From Novosphingobium sp. (GTDB lineage Bacteria > Pseudomonadota > Alphaproteobacteria > Sphingomonadales > Sphingomonadaceae): a stretch of 47,801 nucleotides of DNA. The notes beneath the pieces are model-generated. The model was not told the origin of the DNA and ran no database searches. It saw only the letters and a program-made list of their open reading frames with translations. Both the position numbers and the translations under genes were made by a program. Within the stretch, counting starts at the first letter, position 1. Every line of letters begins with the position of its first letter. Below are positions 8,302 through 17,415 of this stretch, piece after piece. The stretch lies in contig NZ_JANXWG010000142.1 of NCBI RefSeq assembly GCF_025351285.1, forward strand, positions 1 through 47,801, read 5' to 3'.

Positions 8302-9231
8302 CTACCCCGGCTGGCTGACCCGCGCAAAGGCCGGCATTGGTTCAAGCCCATGATGCAGATGACGCCCGGTCCAGCGCAATGCGAGAACCACCACGCAGAT
8401 CGCGAAACCCGCCACCGCCGCACCGGCAATCATGTCTGATAGATAATGCGTGCCCTCGATCGGCGTAGCCAGCAGCATCGCGCAGTTGAGCGGCACCACC
8501 ACCCGCCGCAATTGCACGACCGGCCATGCCGCCCACATGTACAGCACCGCCGATGCTGTGTGGAAGCTGGGCGCGCAGACCAGCCCGCGCAGCGCGCCGA
8601 GATCGATCCCGCTGACGTGGTGCAGCCGCAGCGCCGGGATCAATTGCTGCTGGTAAAGCGCGCTTGTCGGCATGTAGGGAATCGGCCCGTGCCACAGGAA
8701 CGCCAGCGGTCCTTCGGCCGGAAATTCGCGGAACAACAGCAGCGTCAGCACTTCGGCCAGCCAGAACGCGAGCAGGAACCGCCGCGCCTCGAAGCGCTGG
8801 CCGGTCTTGGCAAACCATCCCAGCAGCAGGAATGGTGACACATATATCGTGGCGTAAGCCGCCTCGCCCATACGGCGGAGCACGGGGTGCGAGGTCACTC
8901 CACGATACCAGGCGATCCAGTCGAAATGCAGCGCCGTGTCCCAGCGCTGCAGCGTGGCATCGACGTAGCCGTGCGTGCTCGCCGCCAGCGGATAGCTTGC
9001 CAGCACGCCAAGCAGCGCAATGGCGCAGAACAGTAGCATGTCTTCGGCGAAATCGCGCAGCCATCGCCGGAACGGATCGACCGCGGCCCTCGTCCAGACG
9101 CGCACACACGCCAGCAGGCCAAGGCTTGACGCGCAAGCGGCCACCCCGAAGCTGCGCGGCGCCAGGCCAAGCCGGTCCCACGCTAACAAGACTGCGACAG
9201 CCAGCCCGCTGATAGCCAGGCTGGCCGCCAT
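8302..9231 (-). CDS. PAP2-superfamily membrane phosphatase/phosphotransferase (inositol-phosphotransferase-like)
   Basis: 309 residues with about eight hydrophobic helices. The two PAP2 active-site blocks are in the C-terminal half: P-S-F-H-T and G-T-H-Y-L-S-D, whose two histidines and aspartate form the phosphate-transfer site. The arrangement is that of the PAP2_3 group that includes fungal inositol phosphorylceramide synthase and bacterial lipid phosphatases. In a sphingolipid-making bacterium a role in sphingolipid or undecaprenyl head-group chemistry is possible, but this is inference. The start ATG 9231 begins a predicted membrane helix. It precedes hrpB by ten bases. Confidence 0.82.
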   Translation of the reverse strand: MAASLAISGLAVAVLLAWDRLGLAPRSFGVAACASSLGLLACVRVWTRAAVDPFRRWLRDFAEDMLLFCAIALLGVLASYPLAASTHGYVDATLQRWDTALHFDWIAWYRGVTSHPVLRRMGEAAYATIYVSPFLLLGWFAKTGQRFEARRFLLAFWLAEVLTLLLFREFPAEGPLAFLWHGPIPYMPTSALYQQQLIPALRLHHVSGIDLGALRGLVCAPSFHTASAVLYMWAAWPVVQLRRVVVPLNCAMLLATPIEGTHYLSDMIAGAAVAGFAICVVVLALRWTGRHLHHGLEPMPAFARVSQPG

Positions 9232-9375
9232 CCAGTGACCCGGAATCGTGGCGTGCCCGCCGGGCCCGCGCGCTGCATTCAGTTGATCCAGACCGCATCC
9301 CCTATCCCGAAGGCAGCGGTGCTAGTCACGCAAGCGTCACATTGTCAAAATGAATTCACGCGGCCGCGCCCCGAT

Positions 9376-11193
9376 TCAGCTCTCGATCATTTCGGTGATC
9401 TTGGCGGCAAGTTCGGTCATGCCGAAAGGTTTGGTGATGATTTCCATCCCCGGGTCGAGCAAGCCATTGCCGACCGCAGCGTTTTCCGCATAGCCGGTCA
9501 CGAACAGCACCTTGAGGTCGGGCCGGCTCTGGCGCGCGGCATCGGCCACCTGGCGCCCGTTCATCCCGCCGGGCAAGCCAACATCGGTGACCAGCAAGTC
9601 GATCCCCGGCTCTTGGTCGAGCAGCTTCAGACCGCTTGGCCCGTCTTCGGCTTCGAGCGAGCGAAAGCCTGCTTCTTCAAGCACTTCGACGATCAGCATC
9701 CGCACCATCGGTTCGTCGTCGATCACCAGCACCGTGCGCCCGCTGCCTTGAACGGCCACCACCGGACCGGGAGCCGAAACCTCGACGACCGCAGCTCCAA
9801 CGTATCGCGGCAGGTACAGGCACATCGTTGTGCCGCGCGGTGAATTGACCTGTGGCCCCTCCCCCTCGCCCGTCTCGCTGTAAACACGCACTTGCCCGCC
9901 TGACTGGCGCACGAAGCCGTGAACCATCGACAGCCCCAGGCCCGTGCCCTTGCCGATCGGCTTGGTGGTAAAGAACGGGTCGAAAATCCGGTCGATCACG
10001 TCCTTGGGGATGCCGGTGCCGGTATCGGTCACGCAGATCGAGATGTACTGGCCGGGCGCCAGATCGCGTTCGGGCGCGGCGCGCGCATCGAGCCATTTGT
10101 TGGCGGTTTCGATCGTGATGCGGCCGCCTTCGGGCATCGCATCGCGCGCATTGATCGCCAGGTTGATGAGCGCGCTTTCGAGCTGCGCAGGGTCGACCCG
10201 CGTGGTCCACAACCCGCCCGCGCCCACTACTTCGAGCGTGATCGCCGGGCCGATGGTGCGGCGCATCAGGTCCTCGATGCCGTGGATCAGCCGGTTGGCG
10301 TCGACTGGCTTGGGATCGAGCGTCTGTCGCCGCGAGAAGGCCAGCAGTCGCTGAGTCAGCGCGGTGGCGCGCTTGGCCGAGGCTTGCGCGCCGACGATGA
10401 AGCGTTCGAGCCCGTCGCTGCGGCCTCCGATCAATCGCCGCTCGATCAGTTCGAGGCTGCCGCTGATCCCGGCAAGCAGGTTGTTGAAATCGTGCGCGAT
10501 CCCACCGGTGAGTTGGCCAACCGCTTCCATCTTCTGCGCCTGGCGCAGTGCCTCGTGCGCCTCGGTCAATTCGGCAGTGCGCTGCTCCACCCGCTGTTCG
10601 AGCGTTTCGTTGGCCAGGCGTGCCTCTTGAATCAGGTTGGCGTTTTCCAAAGCGATTGCCGTAACTTTCGCGTTCAGCACCCGCAGCGCCTCGCGTTCGG
10701 ACAGCAGTTCCTGCTCGGCGCGGTGTGCGCCGGTGGTTTCGACCACGAACGCGATTACCCCCGCCGGTTGGCCGCTTTCGTCGAGGATCGGCGAATAATC
10801 GAGGTTCATCCACACCTGCTCGGGCACGCCGTTGCGCCACAGCGTCAATTCGTGGTTGCGGAATGCCAGGGTGCCGCCGGCCAGCCCGACCTTCATCACA
10901 TGATCGTTGAAATCCGCAACCTCGGGCCAGCCTTCGCGCACCTTGCTCCCGAGCAGGTCGGGATGGCGCCCGCCCGCGAACAACGAATAGGCATCGTTGT
11001 AGAGCATGATCCCGTCGGTGCCCCACAGCATCACGATCGGCACCGGTGACAGCAGCAACACCGCCAGCGCGGTGTTCAGGCTCGGCGGCCATTGATTGAT
11101 CGGGCCAAGCGGCGTGTCCGACCAGTCGCGATCGGCAATCAGCCGGCCGGTTTCGCCACCGCGCAGGCGCCACGAACGGGAGAGTGGAGTCAC
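9376..11193 (-). CDS. PAS-containing hybrid histidine kinase with C-terminal receiver domain
   Basis: About 605 residues, soluble. Order: PAS domain (about 35-155), coiled-coil linker (155-225), HisKA dimerisation domain with phospho-acceptor H234 in A-H-D-F-N-N-L, HATPase with [15 protein letters not shown] and G-x-G-L-G-L-S-M boxes (335-460), and a receiver domain (485-605) with phospho-acceptor D537 and K-P-F near the end. Start GTG 11193 is preferred because AGGA sits seven bases upstream; a TTG at 11235 extends the frame without support. No separate response regulator is adjacent, so output must occur through a partner elsewhere. The signal is unknown. Confidence 0.9.
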   Translation of the reverse strand: MTPLSRSWRLRGGETGRLIADRDWSDTPLGPINQWPPSLNTALAVLLLSPVPIVMLWGTDGIMLYNDAYSLFAGGRHPDLLGSKVREGWPEVADFNDHVMKVGLAGGTLAFRNHELTLWRNGVPEQVWMNLDYSPILDESGQPAGVIAFVVETTGAHRAEQELLSEREALRVLNAKVTAIALENANLIQEARLANETLEQRVEQRTAELTEAHEALRQAQKMEAVGQLTGGIAHDFNNLLAGISGSLELIERRLIGGRSDGLERFIVGAQASAKRATALTQRLLAFSRRQTLDPKPVDANRLIHGIEDLMRRTIGPAITLEVVGAGGLWTTRVDPAQLESALINLAINARDAMPEGGRITIETANKWLDARAAPERDLAPGQYISICVTDTGTGIPKDVIDRIFDPFFTTKPIGKGTGLGLSMVHGFVRQSGGQVRVYSETGEGEGPQVNSPRGTTMCLYLPRYVGAAVVEVSAPGPVVAVQGSGRTVLVIDDEPMVRMLIVEVLEEAGFRSLEAEDGPSGLKLLDQEPGIDLLVTDVGLPGGMNGRQVADAARQSRPDLKVLFVTGYAENAAVGNGLLDPGMEIITKPFGMTELAAKITEMIES

Positions 11194-11301
11194 GCGGCCA
11201 TCCTGATCACTTTGTGTCGGTCCCCACCGTCGCAAGCGTTCATTGCCGCAGGGATGGCGAAGCCGTCAACCCGGCCAGTGATTTTCAAACGATCCCGGCT
11301 G

Positions 11302-11330
11302 CTTGAAATCGGCACCGGTCCCGCACATTT
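11302..11330 (+). promoter_or_regulatory. Sigma-32-like heat-shock promoter of htpG
   Basis: CTTGAAA (11302-11308), a 15-base spacer and CACATTT (11324-11330) resemble the RpoH consensus (CTTGAAA ... CCCATNT), about 40 bases before the htpG start. The gene downstream is a classical heat-shock gene, which supports the reading. Not tested. Confidence 0.55.
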
Positions 11331-11368
11331 GCGGGAAACACCGAATTCTGTTGAAGGCCAGCCACACC

Positions 11369-13273
11369 ATGACGACCGACACGATTGAAACCGCCCCTGG
11401 TCCCGAAGTCCATGCTTTCGAAGCCGATGTCTCCAAGCTGCTCCACATGATGGTGCACTCGGTCTATTCGGACAAGGACGTGTTCCTGCGCGAGCTGATC
11501 TCGAACGCGGCCGATGCCTGCGAGAAGCTGCGCTATGAAGCGATCACCGATCCGGCGCTGCTGGGCGATGATCCTCGGCCGAAAATCACCATCACGCTCG
11601 ATCCAGACCAGCACCGGTTGACGATCGCCGACAACGGCATCGGCATGACCGCGGCCGACATGGGCGAAACATTGGGCACGATCGCGCGGTCGGGCACCAA
11701 GGCGTTCATGGACCGGATCGCCGCCACCAAAGCGGGCGAAGGTACGGGCGATACGCAACTCATCGGCCAGTTCGGCGTCGGCTTCTATTCGGCGTTCATG
11801 GTGGCCGGCAAGGTCGACGTGCTCTCGCGCCGCGCCGGCAGCGATGAGGCCGCGATGTGGTCGTCCGATGGCCAGGGTACTTACACCATCGCCTCGGTTT
11901 CAACCGTCGAAGCGCCCACGCGCGGCACCCGCATCGTGCTGCACCTGCTGGAGGACGCCAACGACTATGCCGAGCGTTGGCAGATCGAACGCATCGTCAA
12001 GGCGCAATCGGGCCACGTGCCGGTGCCGATCGAATTGCTCGACAAGCCCGATGGCGAGGCGAGCGAGATCGCCGATGGCACCGCGCTGTGGACCCGGCCC
12101 AAGTCCGAAGTGACACCCGAAGACTACACCGATTTCTACCGCAGCCTGGCTGGCCAGTTCGACGCCCCCGCGCTGACGTTGCATTACCGCGCAGAGGGCC
12201 GCCACGAATACAACGTGCTGGCGTTCATCCCCGAAGCGCGCCCGTTCGATCTGTTCGACCCTGATCGCAAGGGCCGGATGAAGCTCTACGTGCGCCGCGT
12301 GTTCATCACCGACGAGGCGACGCTGCTGCCCCGCTATCTGCGCTTTGTGCGCGGGCTGGTCGATTCGGCCGACCTGCCGCTCAACATGTCGCGCGAGATG
12401 ATTCAGGACAGCCCGATCCTCACCGCGATCCAGAAAGGCCTGACCGGCAAGGTCCTGGGCGAGCTCGAAAAGACCGCGCGCGACAATCCCGAAAGCTACG
12501 CGAAGATCTGGGACACCTTCGGCGCGGTGCTCAAGGAAGGGCTCTACGAGGACTTCGAGCGGCGCGAGGCGCTGCTCAAGCTGGCGCGGTTCAAGACGAC
12601 CGCATCTGGTGCAGAATGGCGCAGCCTCGAAGACTACGTTGCAGCGATGAAGGACAACCAGACCGCGATCTACTATGCGGCGGGCACCGATCTCGATCGG
12701 CTGGCGACATCGCCGCAGCTTGAGGGATTCCGCGCGCGCGGGATCGAAGTGCTGCTGCTGCCCGATCAGGTCGATAGCTTCTGGGTCACCTCAGGCCTGG
12801 ATCATGGGGGCAAGCCGTTCAAGTCGGTGACCCAGGGCGCGGCCGACCTGACGCTGATCCCACTGGCCGAGGGCGCCGATGCGCCCACGACCGAGGCCAG
12901 CCCCGAAACCGAGGCATTCCTGGCGTTCGTCAAGGACACGCTCGGCGATGCGGTGTCCGACGTGCGCGCATCGGCCCGGCTGACGCAGAGCGCAGTGTGC
13001 CTCGTGGCGAGCGAGTCCGCGCTCGACCGCAACCTCGAAAAGCTGCTCGCGGGTTCGGGCCAGGTGCCCGCCGGCGCCAAGCCGGTGCTTGAAGTCAACC
13101 CGGGCCATGCGCAGATCGAACGGCTGGCCGCGCTGCCTGCCGATGACACGTTGCGCACCGATGCCGCGCACCTCCTGCTCGACGAGGCGCGCATTGCCGA
13201 TGGCGAACCGCCGGTCGATCCGCGGGCCTTCGCTGTACGGTTGGGGCGGCTGATCGAACGCGCGGCGCGATAA
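11369..13273 (+). CDS. htpG: Molecular chaperone HtpG (Hsp90)
   Basis: 634 residues, as expected for bacterial Hsp90. The GHKL ATPase domain has L-I-S-N-A-A-D-A (magnesium-binding Asn), D-N-G-I-G-M and G-Q-F-G-V-G-F-Y-S; the middle domain has Y-V-R-R-V-F-I and L-P-L-N-M-S-R-E; a C-terminal dimerisation domain follows. ATG 11369 is chosen because the protein then begins just before the conserved H-A-F-E-A-D-V-S-K-L-L start of the family; AAGG lies 11 bases upstream. It folds and remodels client proteins in the cytoplasm. Divergent from the histidine kinase. Confidence 0.97.
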   Translation: MTTDTIETAPGPEVHAFEADVSKLLHMMVHSVYSDKDVFLRELISNAADACEKLRYEAITDPALLGDDPRPKITITLDPDQHRLTIADNGIGMTAADMGETLGTIARSGTKAFMDRIAATKAGEGTGDTQLIGQFGVGFYSAFMVAGKVDVLSRRAGSDEAAMWSSDGQGTYTIASVSTVEAPTRGTRIVLHLLEDANDYAERWQIERIVKAQSGHVPVPIELLDKPDGEASEIADGTALWTRPKSEVTPEDYTDFYRSLAGQFDAPALTLHYRAEGRHEYNVLAFIPEARPFDLFDPDRKGRMKLYVRRVFITDEATLLPRYLRFVRGLVDSADLPLNMSREMIQDSPILTAIQKGLTGKVLGELEKTARDNPESYAKIWDTFGAVLKEGLYEDFERREALLKLARFKTTASGAEWRSLEDYVAAMKDNQTAIYYAAGTDLDRLATSPQLEGFRARGIEVLLLPDQVDSFWVTSGLDHGGKPFKSVTQGAADLTLIPLAEGADAPTTEASPETEAFLAFVKDTLGDAVSDVRASARLTQSAVCLVASESALDRNLEKLLAGSGQVPAGAKPVLEVNPGHAQIERLAALPADDTLRTDAAHLLLDEARIADGEPPVDPRAFAVRLGRLIERAAR

Positions 13274-13341
13274 GGTTGGGGTTCCCGCCGCAAACGGCGC
13301 CCGCCTCATCGGCCAAATGCCCTTCAAGCGATTGATTTTGA

Positions 13342-13367
13342 AGGCCTGCCACCCAGATGGCAGGCCT
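13342..13367 (+). terminator. Hairpin downstream of htpG
   Basis: A 10-bp perfect stem (AGGCCTGCCA / TGGCAGGCCT) with a six-base loop lies 68 bases after the htpG stop and 23 bases before the next start. No T-run follows, so it may be a weak terminator or a leader structure of the next gene. Confidence 0.4.
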
Positions 13368-13390
13368 CCACTTCGGGAATCGCAAAAGCC

Positions 13391-14077
13391 ATGTCGTTCA
13401 ATCGGCGCTACTTTCTGGGCGCGCTGGCCGCAGGATCGGTCAGCATGGTCGCGCCGCGTACGCGGACCAAGCCGCGCGGTCACTTCACGCCTCTCATGCC
13501 CTTGCCCACCCCCCTGCCCACCGATCTACTCCCCGGCGGGTCGCATTCGGAACTGGGCGTGCGTCCGGCGCTGCTGGCGCGCGCGCTCGCCGCGTTCGAC
13601 AGCCACGCCCTGCACCTGGCCAACCGCAGCGTGATCGGCGTTGTCGATTTCACTGCACCCTCGCACGCAACGAGGCTGCATCTGGTCGACGTCGCGAACG
13701 GGCGAGTCATGGCTCACCATCTCGTCGCGCACGGCCACGGGTCAGACCCTGACAACAGCGGCTGGGTCGAACGCTTCTCGAACAAGCCGGGCTCGAACGC
13801 GTCTTCGGGCGGAAGCTTCCTCACCTCGGACATCTACACCGGCAAGCACGGCCGATCGCGCCGGCTGATCGGGCTCGATCCCGAAAACAACCTGGCGCTC
13901 GACCGAGGCATCGTCATCCACGCCGCCAGCTACGTCGACACCGCGATGGCGCAAACCCTTGGCCGCATCGGCCGCAGCCAGGGCTGCTTCGCCGTCTCCG
14001 CCCCCGCGATCCACGACGTTCTGGCGCAACTCGGCCCCGGCTGCCTGCTTTACGCCGGCAAGATCGAGCCGGCGTAG
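13391..14077 (+). CDS. L,D-transpeptidase catalytic-domain (YkuD_2-type) exported protein
   Basis: 228 residues. The N-terminus N-R-R-Y-F-L-G-A-L-A-A-G resembles a twin-arginine signal peptide. The C-terminal half carries V-I-H177-A-A and G-R-S-Q-G-C199-F-A-V, the histidine and cysteine of the L,D-transpeptidase active site; the family (murein L,D-transpeptidase catalytic domain, pfam13645-like) is periplasmic and presumed to act on peptidoglycan peptides. The order of motifs and the D-P-D-N-S-G-W / S-G-G-S-F-L-T segments are typical. It converges with the TonB receptor gene nine bases downstream. Confidence 0.85.
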   Translation: MSFNRRYFLGALAAGSVSMVAPRTRTKPRGHFTPLMPLPTPLPTDLLPGGSHSELGVRPALLARALAAFDSHALHLANRSVIGVVDFTAPSHATRLHLVDVANGRVMAHHLVAHGHGSDPDNSGWVERFSNKPGSNASSGGSFLTSDIYTGKHGRSRRLIGLDPENNLALDRGIVIHAASYVDTAMAQTLGRIGRSQGCFAVSAPAIHDVLAQLGPGCLLYAGKIEPA

Positions 14078-14086
14078 CGCCAGCGA

Positions 14087-16612
14087 TCAGAACTTCGCCG
14101 ATGCCTCCACGCCGATCACTCGACGCGCGCCGGGCGAAATGAACGATCCGCCGAACTCGATCGCCGGGATCACTTCGGCCAGGTACTTCTTGTCGAGCGC
14201 GTTGTTGGCGAAGACCGTCAGCGAGTAGCGGTCGGTCTGGATACCGCCGCGCAAATTGAGCACGCCGAAGGCCGAACGCTGCGACTTGCAGTAGCTGGCA
14301 TCCCCCACGAAGCTGGGCAGCGCCAGCGCCGAGATCGGCAGCAGCCCCGAGAATAGCGAAGGTCGCGTCTGGCACTGCACGGTGCTGAACCAGGTCGGCC
14401 CGGTCACGCGATAATCGGCGCGGCCGACCAGCTTGACGTGTCCGCTCAAGGGCTGGGTCACTTCGGTGCCGAAGTTGAGCGTGTAATCGGCGGTGTAGGG
14501 TGACTTGTTGCCGACGGTGTAGGGCCGCGAGCTGTTCTTTTTGATCTCGCTGTCGGTGTAGTTGCCCGAGGCATAGACCTTCCAGCCGTCGATCAGCTTT
14601 AGGCCCACGTTGAGCTCGACGCCCTTGATGTCGACCTTGTCGATGTTCGAAACCACGCGCAGCAGCCCGAAACTGCCGACGAAAAATTCGAAGAACTGCA
14701 TGTCGGTGACGCGGGTGTAGTATCCCGCCAGGTCGAAGGTCAGCCGGTCATCGAACAGCGTGCCCTTGGCGCCGATCTCGAACGAACTGGATTTCTCCTT
14801 GCGGTACTGGTCGTTGACGGTGACCCCGGCGTTGATGAAGGCGTTGAAGTTGGCGTTGATCAGCGCCGCAGAACCCTGGTTGTTGAACCCGCCCGATTTG
14901 AAACCGATGCCCCAATCGGCGTAGAGATTGAGTTTGCTGGTGGGCCGGTAGCTGACCGACAGCTTGGGTTCGAACTGGTTGAAGGTTTTCGATTGCGGGG
15001 TCAGCGCGCCGAACGCCTGGCCGGGGTTGATCGGGCCGCCGGTGAAGGGATCAGTGGCGATCGGCACCAACGTGTTCGAACGGCGATGCTCGCTGTCGTA
15101 ACGCAAGGCGAGGCTGGCGCTGAACTGGCTGGTGGGCTTCCAGTCGACCGAGCCGAACCCGGCATAAACGTCGGTCTTGAACTTGTCGGCCAGCAGCAGC
15201 GAGGTCGGGTTGGCCGAAGTGGGCGCGTTGTAAAGCTGCTTGATCACGCCCTGCCCGGTGTCGGCGCCCAGGCTAACGCCAACGGTGCGATCGATGTTGA
15301 GGTAATAACCGCCGACCTGCCATGAAAGCGGGCCGTCGGTGGTCGACGCCAGCCGCACTTCGAAGCTCGCGTCCTTCTGGTTGCGGACCTGGTACTGGAT
15401 ACCGTCGCACGTGGTCGGGCTGTAGGGGCCGAAGGTGGAGCCCGTTGCGGGCGCGAAGATGAACGGCACCGGCACCGACCCGATCGCGCCCGGCTGGTTG
15501 ACCGGGAAGCCCTTGAGCGCGGCGGTGGAGGCGAAGCAACGGTTGACTGCCAGTTGACCAGCGGGGTTCGCTGCGCTGATATAGCGCGCAAAATCGGCCG
15601 ACGTGCCATCGGCGACGAGGTTCTGCTTGATGTTCGAATAGAGCCCCCACGCGGTCAGCTTCACGGTGCCGAAATCATGATCGATCTTGGCCGAGACGTC
15701 GAAGCTGGTCTGGTCGTTGGTGGGGCGTACGTTGCTGTAGAAGTTGAACGGGTGCGTGTTGACGTCCTCGTAGAACGCCGAGTTCACACCCGCGAAATTG
15801 GGCAGCGCGAAGGCCGCGTTGAAGGGCAGCGAAGCGCCGTGAAATTCCGAATAGCGCGCCTTGATGTCCAGTTGCGTGGCGCTGTTCATGCCGAACATCA
15901 GCCGGCCGTCGATCGCCCAGGTGCGGTGATCGTCGACCACCTTGCGGTTGTTCAGGAAGATGTTTTTGTAGAACCCGTCGCTGGTGTCGGACGTTCCCGA
16001 AAGCACGAAGCCCGCGCCTTCGCCCAGTGGGCCGGCAAGATGCGCCGAAACCGCGACACTGTTCTGCTCTCCATACGAAGCCTTGACCGCGCCGGTCAGC
16101 GTTTCGGTGGGCTTGAGCGTCTGGATCACGATTGCGCCGGCGGCTGCGTTGCGGCCGTAGATCGCGCCTTGCGGACCTTTCAGGATTTCGACCTGGCGCA
16201 GTGTGCCCTGGTCCTGGTTGAGCTGCGCGGTGTTGGTCTTGAGGATGCCGTCGACCACCAGCGCGACCGAACTTTCGGCATCGCGCGCGCCGTTCATGCC
16301 CCGGATATTGATTTGCGTGTCACCCGCTTCGGCGGTGCCGGTCACGATGGTGATGCCGGGGGTGAGCGCGACGAAATCCGCGGCCTTGGTGGCGCCGGTG
16401 CGTTCTAGGGTGGCGGCAGTGAGCACCGCGACCGAGGCGGGCACGTCCTGCAACCGCTCGTTCTGGCGGCGCGCGGTGACGACGATCGACCCTTCGTCCG
16501 GCGGCGTGGCCGCACCGTCGGCGGGCTTGGTCCCATCCTGCGCAAGCGCCGGAGCGGCAGACACGGCGAGAACGGCGATGGAGGCTGACAGCAGCCAGTT
16601 GGTGACGCGCAT
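14087..16612 (-). CDS. TonB-dependent outer-membrane receptor
   Basis: 841 residues. A signal peptide ends at A-L-A-Q (about residue 25), followed by a TonB-box-like I-V-V-T-A-R-R, a plug domain with N-I-R-G-M, V-D-G and L-K-G-P-Q-G-A-I-Y-G-R-N-A-A-A-G-A, and a beta-barrel ending in an aromatic residue (S-A-K-F). It imports a substrate through the outer membrane using TonB energy. It is transcribed away from the GntR regulator and the catabolic operon, with a shared intergenic operator-like palindrome, so its ligand is probably the compound degraded by that operon. Nothing marks it as a siderophore receptor. Confidence 0.95.
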   Translation of the reverse strand: MRVTNWLLSASIAVLAVSAAPALAQDGTKPADGAATPPDEGSIVVTARRQNERLQDVPASVAVLTAATLERTGATKAADFVALTPGITIVTGTAEAGDTQINIRGMNGARDAESSVALVVDGILKTNTAQLNQDQGTLRQVEILKGPQGAIYGRNAAAGAIVIQTLKPTETLTGAVKASYGEQNSVAVSAHLAGPLGEGAGFVLSGTSDTSDGFYKNIFLNNRKVVDDHRTWAIDGRLMFGMNSATQLDIKARYSEFHGASLPFNAAFALPNFAGVNSAFYEDVNTHPFNFYSNVRPTNDQTSFDVSAKIDHDFGTVKLTAWGLYSNIKQNLVADGTSADFARYISAANPAGQLAVNRCFASTAALKGFPVNQPGAIGSVPVPFIFAPATGSTFGPYSPTTCDGIQYQVRNQKDASFEVRLASTTDGPLSWQVGGYYLNIDRTVGVSLGADTGQGVIKQLYNAPTSANPTSLLLADKFKTDVYAGFGSVDWKPTSQFSASLALRYDSEHRRSNTLVPIATDPFTGGPINPGQAFGALTPQSKTFNQFEPKLSVSYRPTSKLNLYADWGIGFKSGGFNNQGSAALINANFNAFINAGVTVNDQYRKEKSSSFEIGAKGTLFDDRLTFDLAGYYTRVTDMQFFEFFVGSFGLLRVVSNIDKVDIKGVELNVGLKLIDGWKVYASGNYTDSEIKKNSSRPYTVGNKSPYTADYTLNFGTEVTQPLSGHVKLVGRADYRVTGPTWFSTVQCQTRPSLFSGLLPISALALPSFVGDASYCKSQRSAFGVLNLRGGIQTDRYSLTVFANNALDKKYLAEVIPAIEFGGSFISPGARRVIGVEASAKF

Positions 16613-16702
16613 GGTGAAACTCCCTGTTGACCAGTGCTGCCCGATTCTTGCCCGGCGAATTTTCGCGCCGGGCCGATCACAGCTTGCTACACCTGCAGTC
16701 TA

Positions 16703-16712
16703 TTGTATACAA
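16703..16712. promoter_or_regulatory. Putative GntR operator (perfect 10-bp palindrome) in the divergent promoter region
   Basis: TTGTATACAA is a perfect palindrome of the shape bound by FadR-subfamily GntR proteins. It lies between the divergent TonB receptor and regulator genes. It overlaps a candidate -10 (TATACA, 16706-16711) of the regulator promoter, with TTGCTA at 16684-16689 and a 16-base spacer. On the minus strand TTGACC hexamers at 16715-16726 may be receptor -35 elements. Binding here could therefore repress both directions. Confidence 0.6.
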
Positions 16713-16743
16713 ACGGTCAAGGTCAAGCCATTTGGGAGTGATA

Positions 16744-17415
16744 ATGTCGCGTGCCACTGACCGCGCCTACGCCGGCATCCGCAACATGATCCTGTCCGGC
16801 GAACTGCCGGCTGGATCACAGTTGGGTGAAGAGGCGCTGGCCGAACGCTGCGGCGTTTCGCGCACCCCCGTGCGTGATGCCTTGCGCCGGCTGGAAGGCG
16901 AACTGCTGGTCAAGCGCAATGAAGCGCAGCGCAGCTTCGTGGCGGCCTGGTCCCTGGCCGATGTGGAGGACGCGTTCGAACTGCGCGCAATGCTCGAAGG
17001 CCACGCCGCACGCCGCGCGGCGGAGCGGATCGACGATGTCACGCTCGAAGCCTTGCGCGCCTGCAACAACGCCATCGGCCGGGCGGTGCGCGCCGATCCG
17101 CCCGACGTGGCGGGCTTCCTCGAAGGCAACCGCGAATTCCATGCGGTAATTCTCGAAACCGCGCAATCGCGGCGGCTGGCATCGCTGCTCGGCTCGCTGA
17201 TCGAACAGCCGGTGGTGTGGCGCACCGCGCACCACTACGGCCGCGAAGCCCTGCGACGTTCGCACAGCGAACACGATGAACTTCTCGCGGCTTTTGCGCG
17301 CCGCGACGGGGCATGGGCGCAGGCGATCATGGCCTCACACATCCACCGCGCGTTCCACGCTTACGCTGATGCCCACCATGGCTTGTCGGCGATCGATGGG
17401 CCGCGATCGGCATGA
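16744..17415 (+). CDS. GntR-family (FadR/FCD) transcriptional regulator
   Basis: 223 residues from ATG 16744, with GGGAG six bases upstream; the open frame extends to 16627 through the promoter region without support. Residues 5-70 form the winged helix-turn-helix with G-E-E-A-L-A-E-R-C-G-V-S-R-T-P-V-R-D-A-L-R-R-L-E. Residues 80-205 form an all-helical FCD ligand domain with E-L-R-A-M-L-E, N-R-E-F-H and H-x-E-H-D-E-L. Such regulators usually repress catabolic genes until a carboxylate-type intermediate binds. Its stop overlaps the next start (ATGA), so it is the first gene of the operon it probably controls. Confidence 0.93.
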   Translation: MSRATDRAYAGIRNMILSGELPAGSQLGEEALAERCGVSRTPVRDALRRLEGELLVKRNEAQRSFVAAWSLADVEDAFELRAMLEGHAARRAAERIDDVTLEALRACNNAIGRAVRADPPDVAGFLEGNREFHAVILETAQSRRLASLLGSLIEQPVVWRTAHHYGREALRRSHSEHDELLAAFARRDGAWAQAIMASHIHRAFHAYADAHHGLSAIDGPRSA

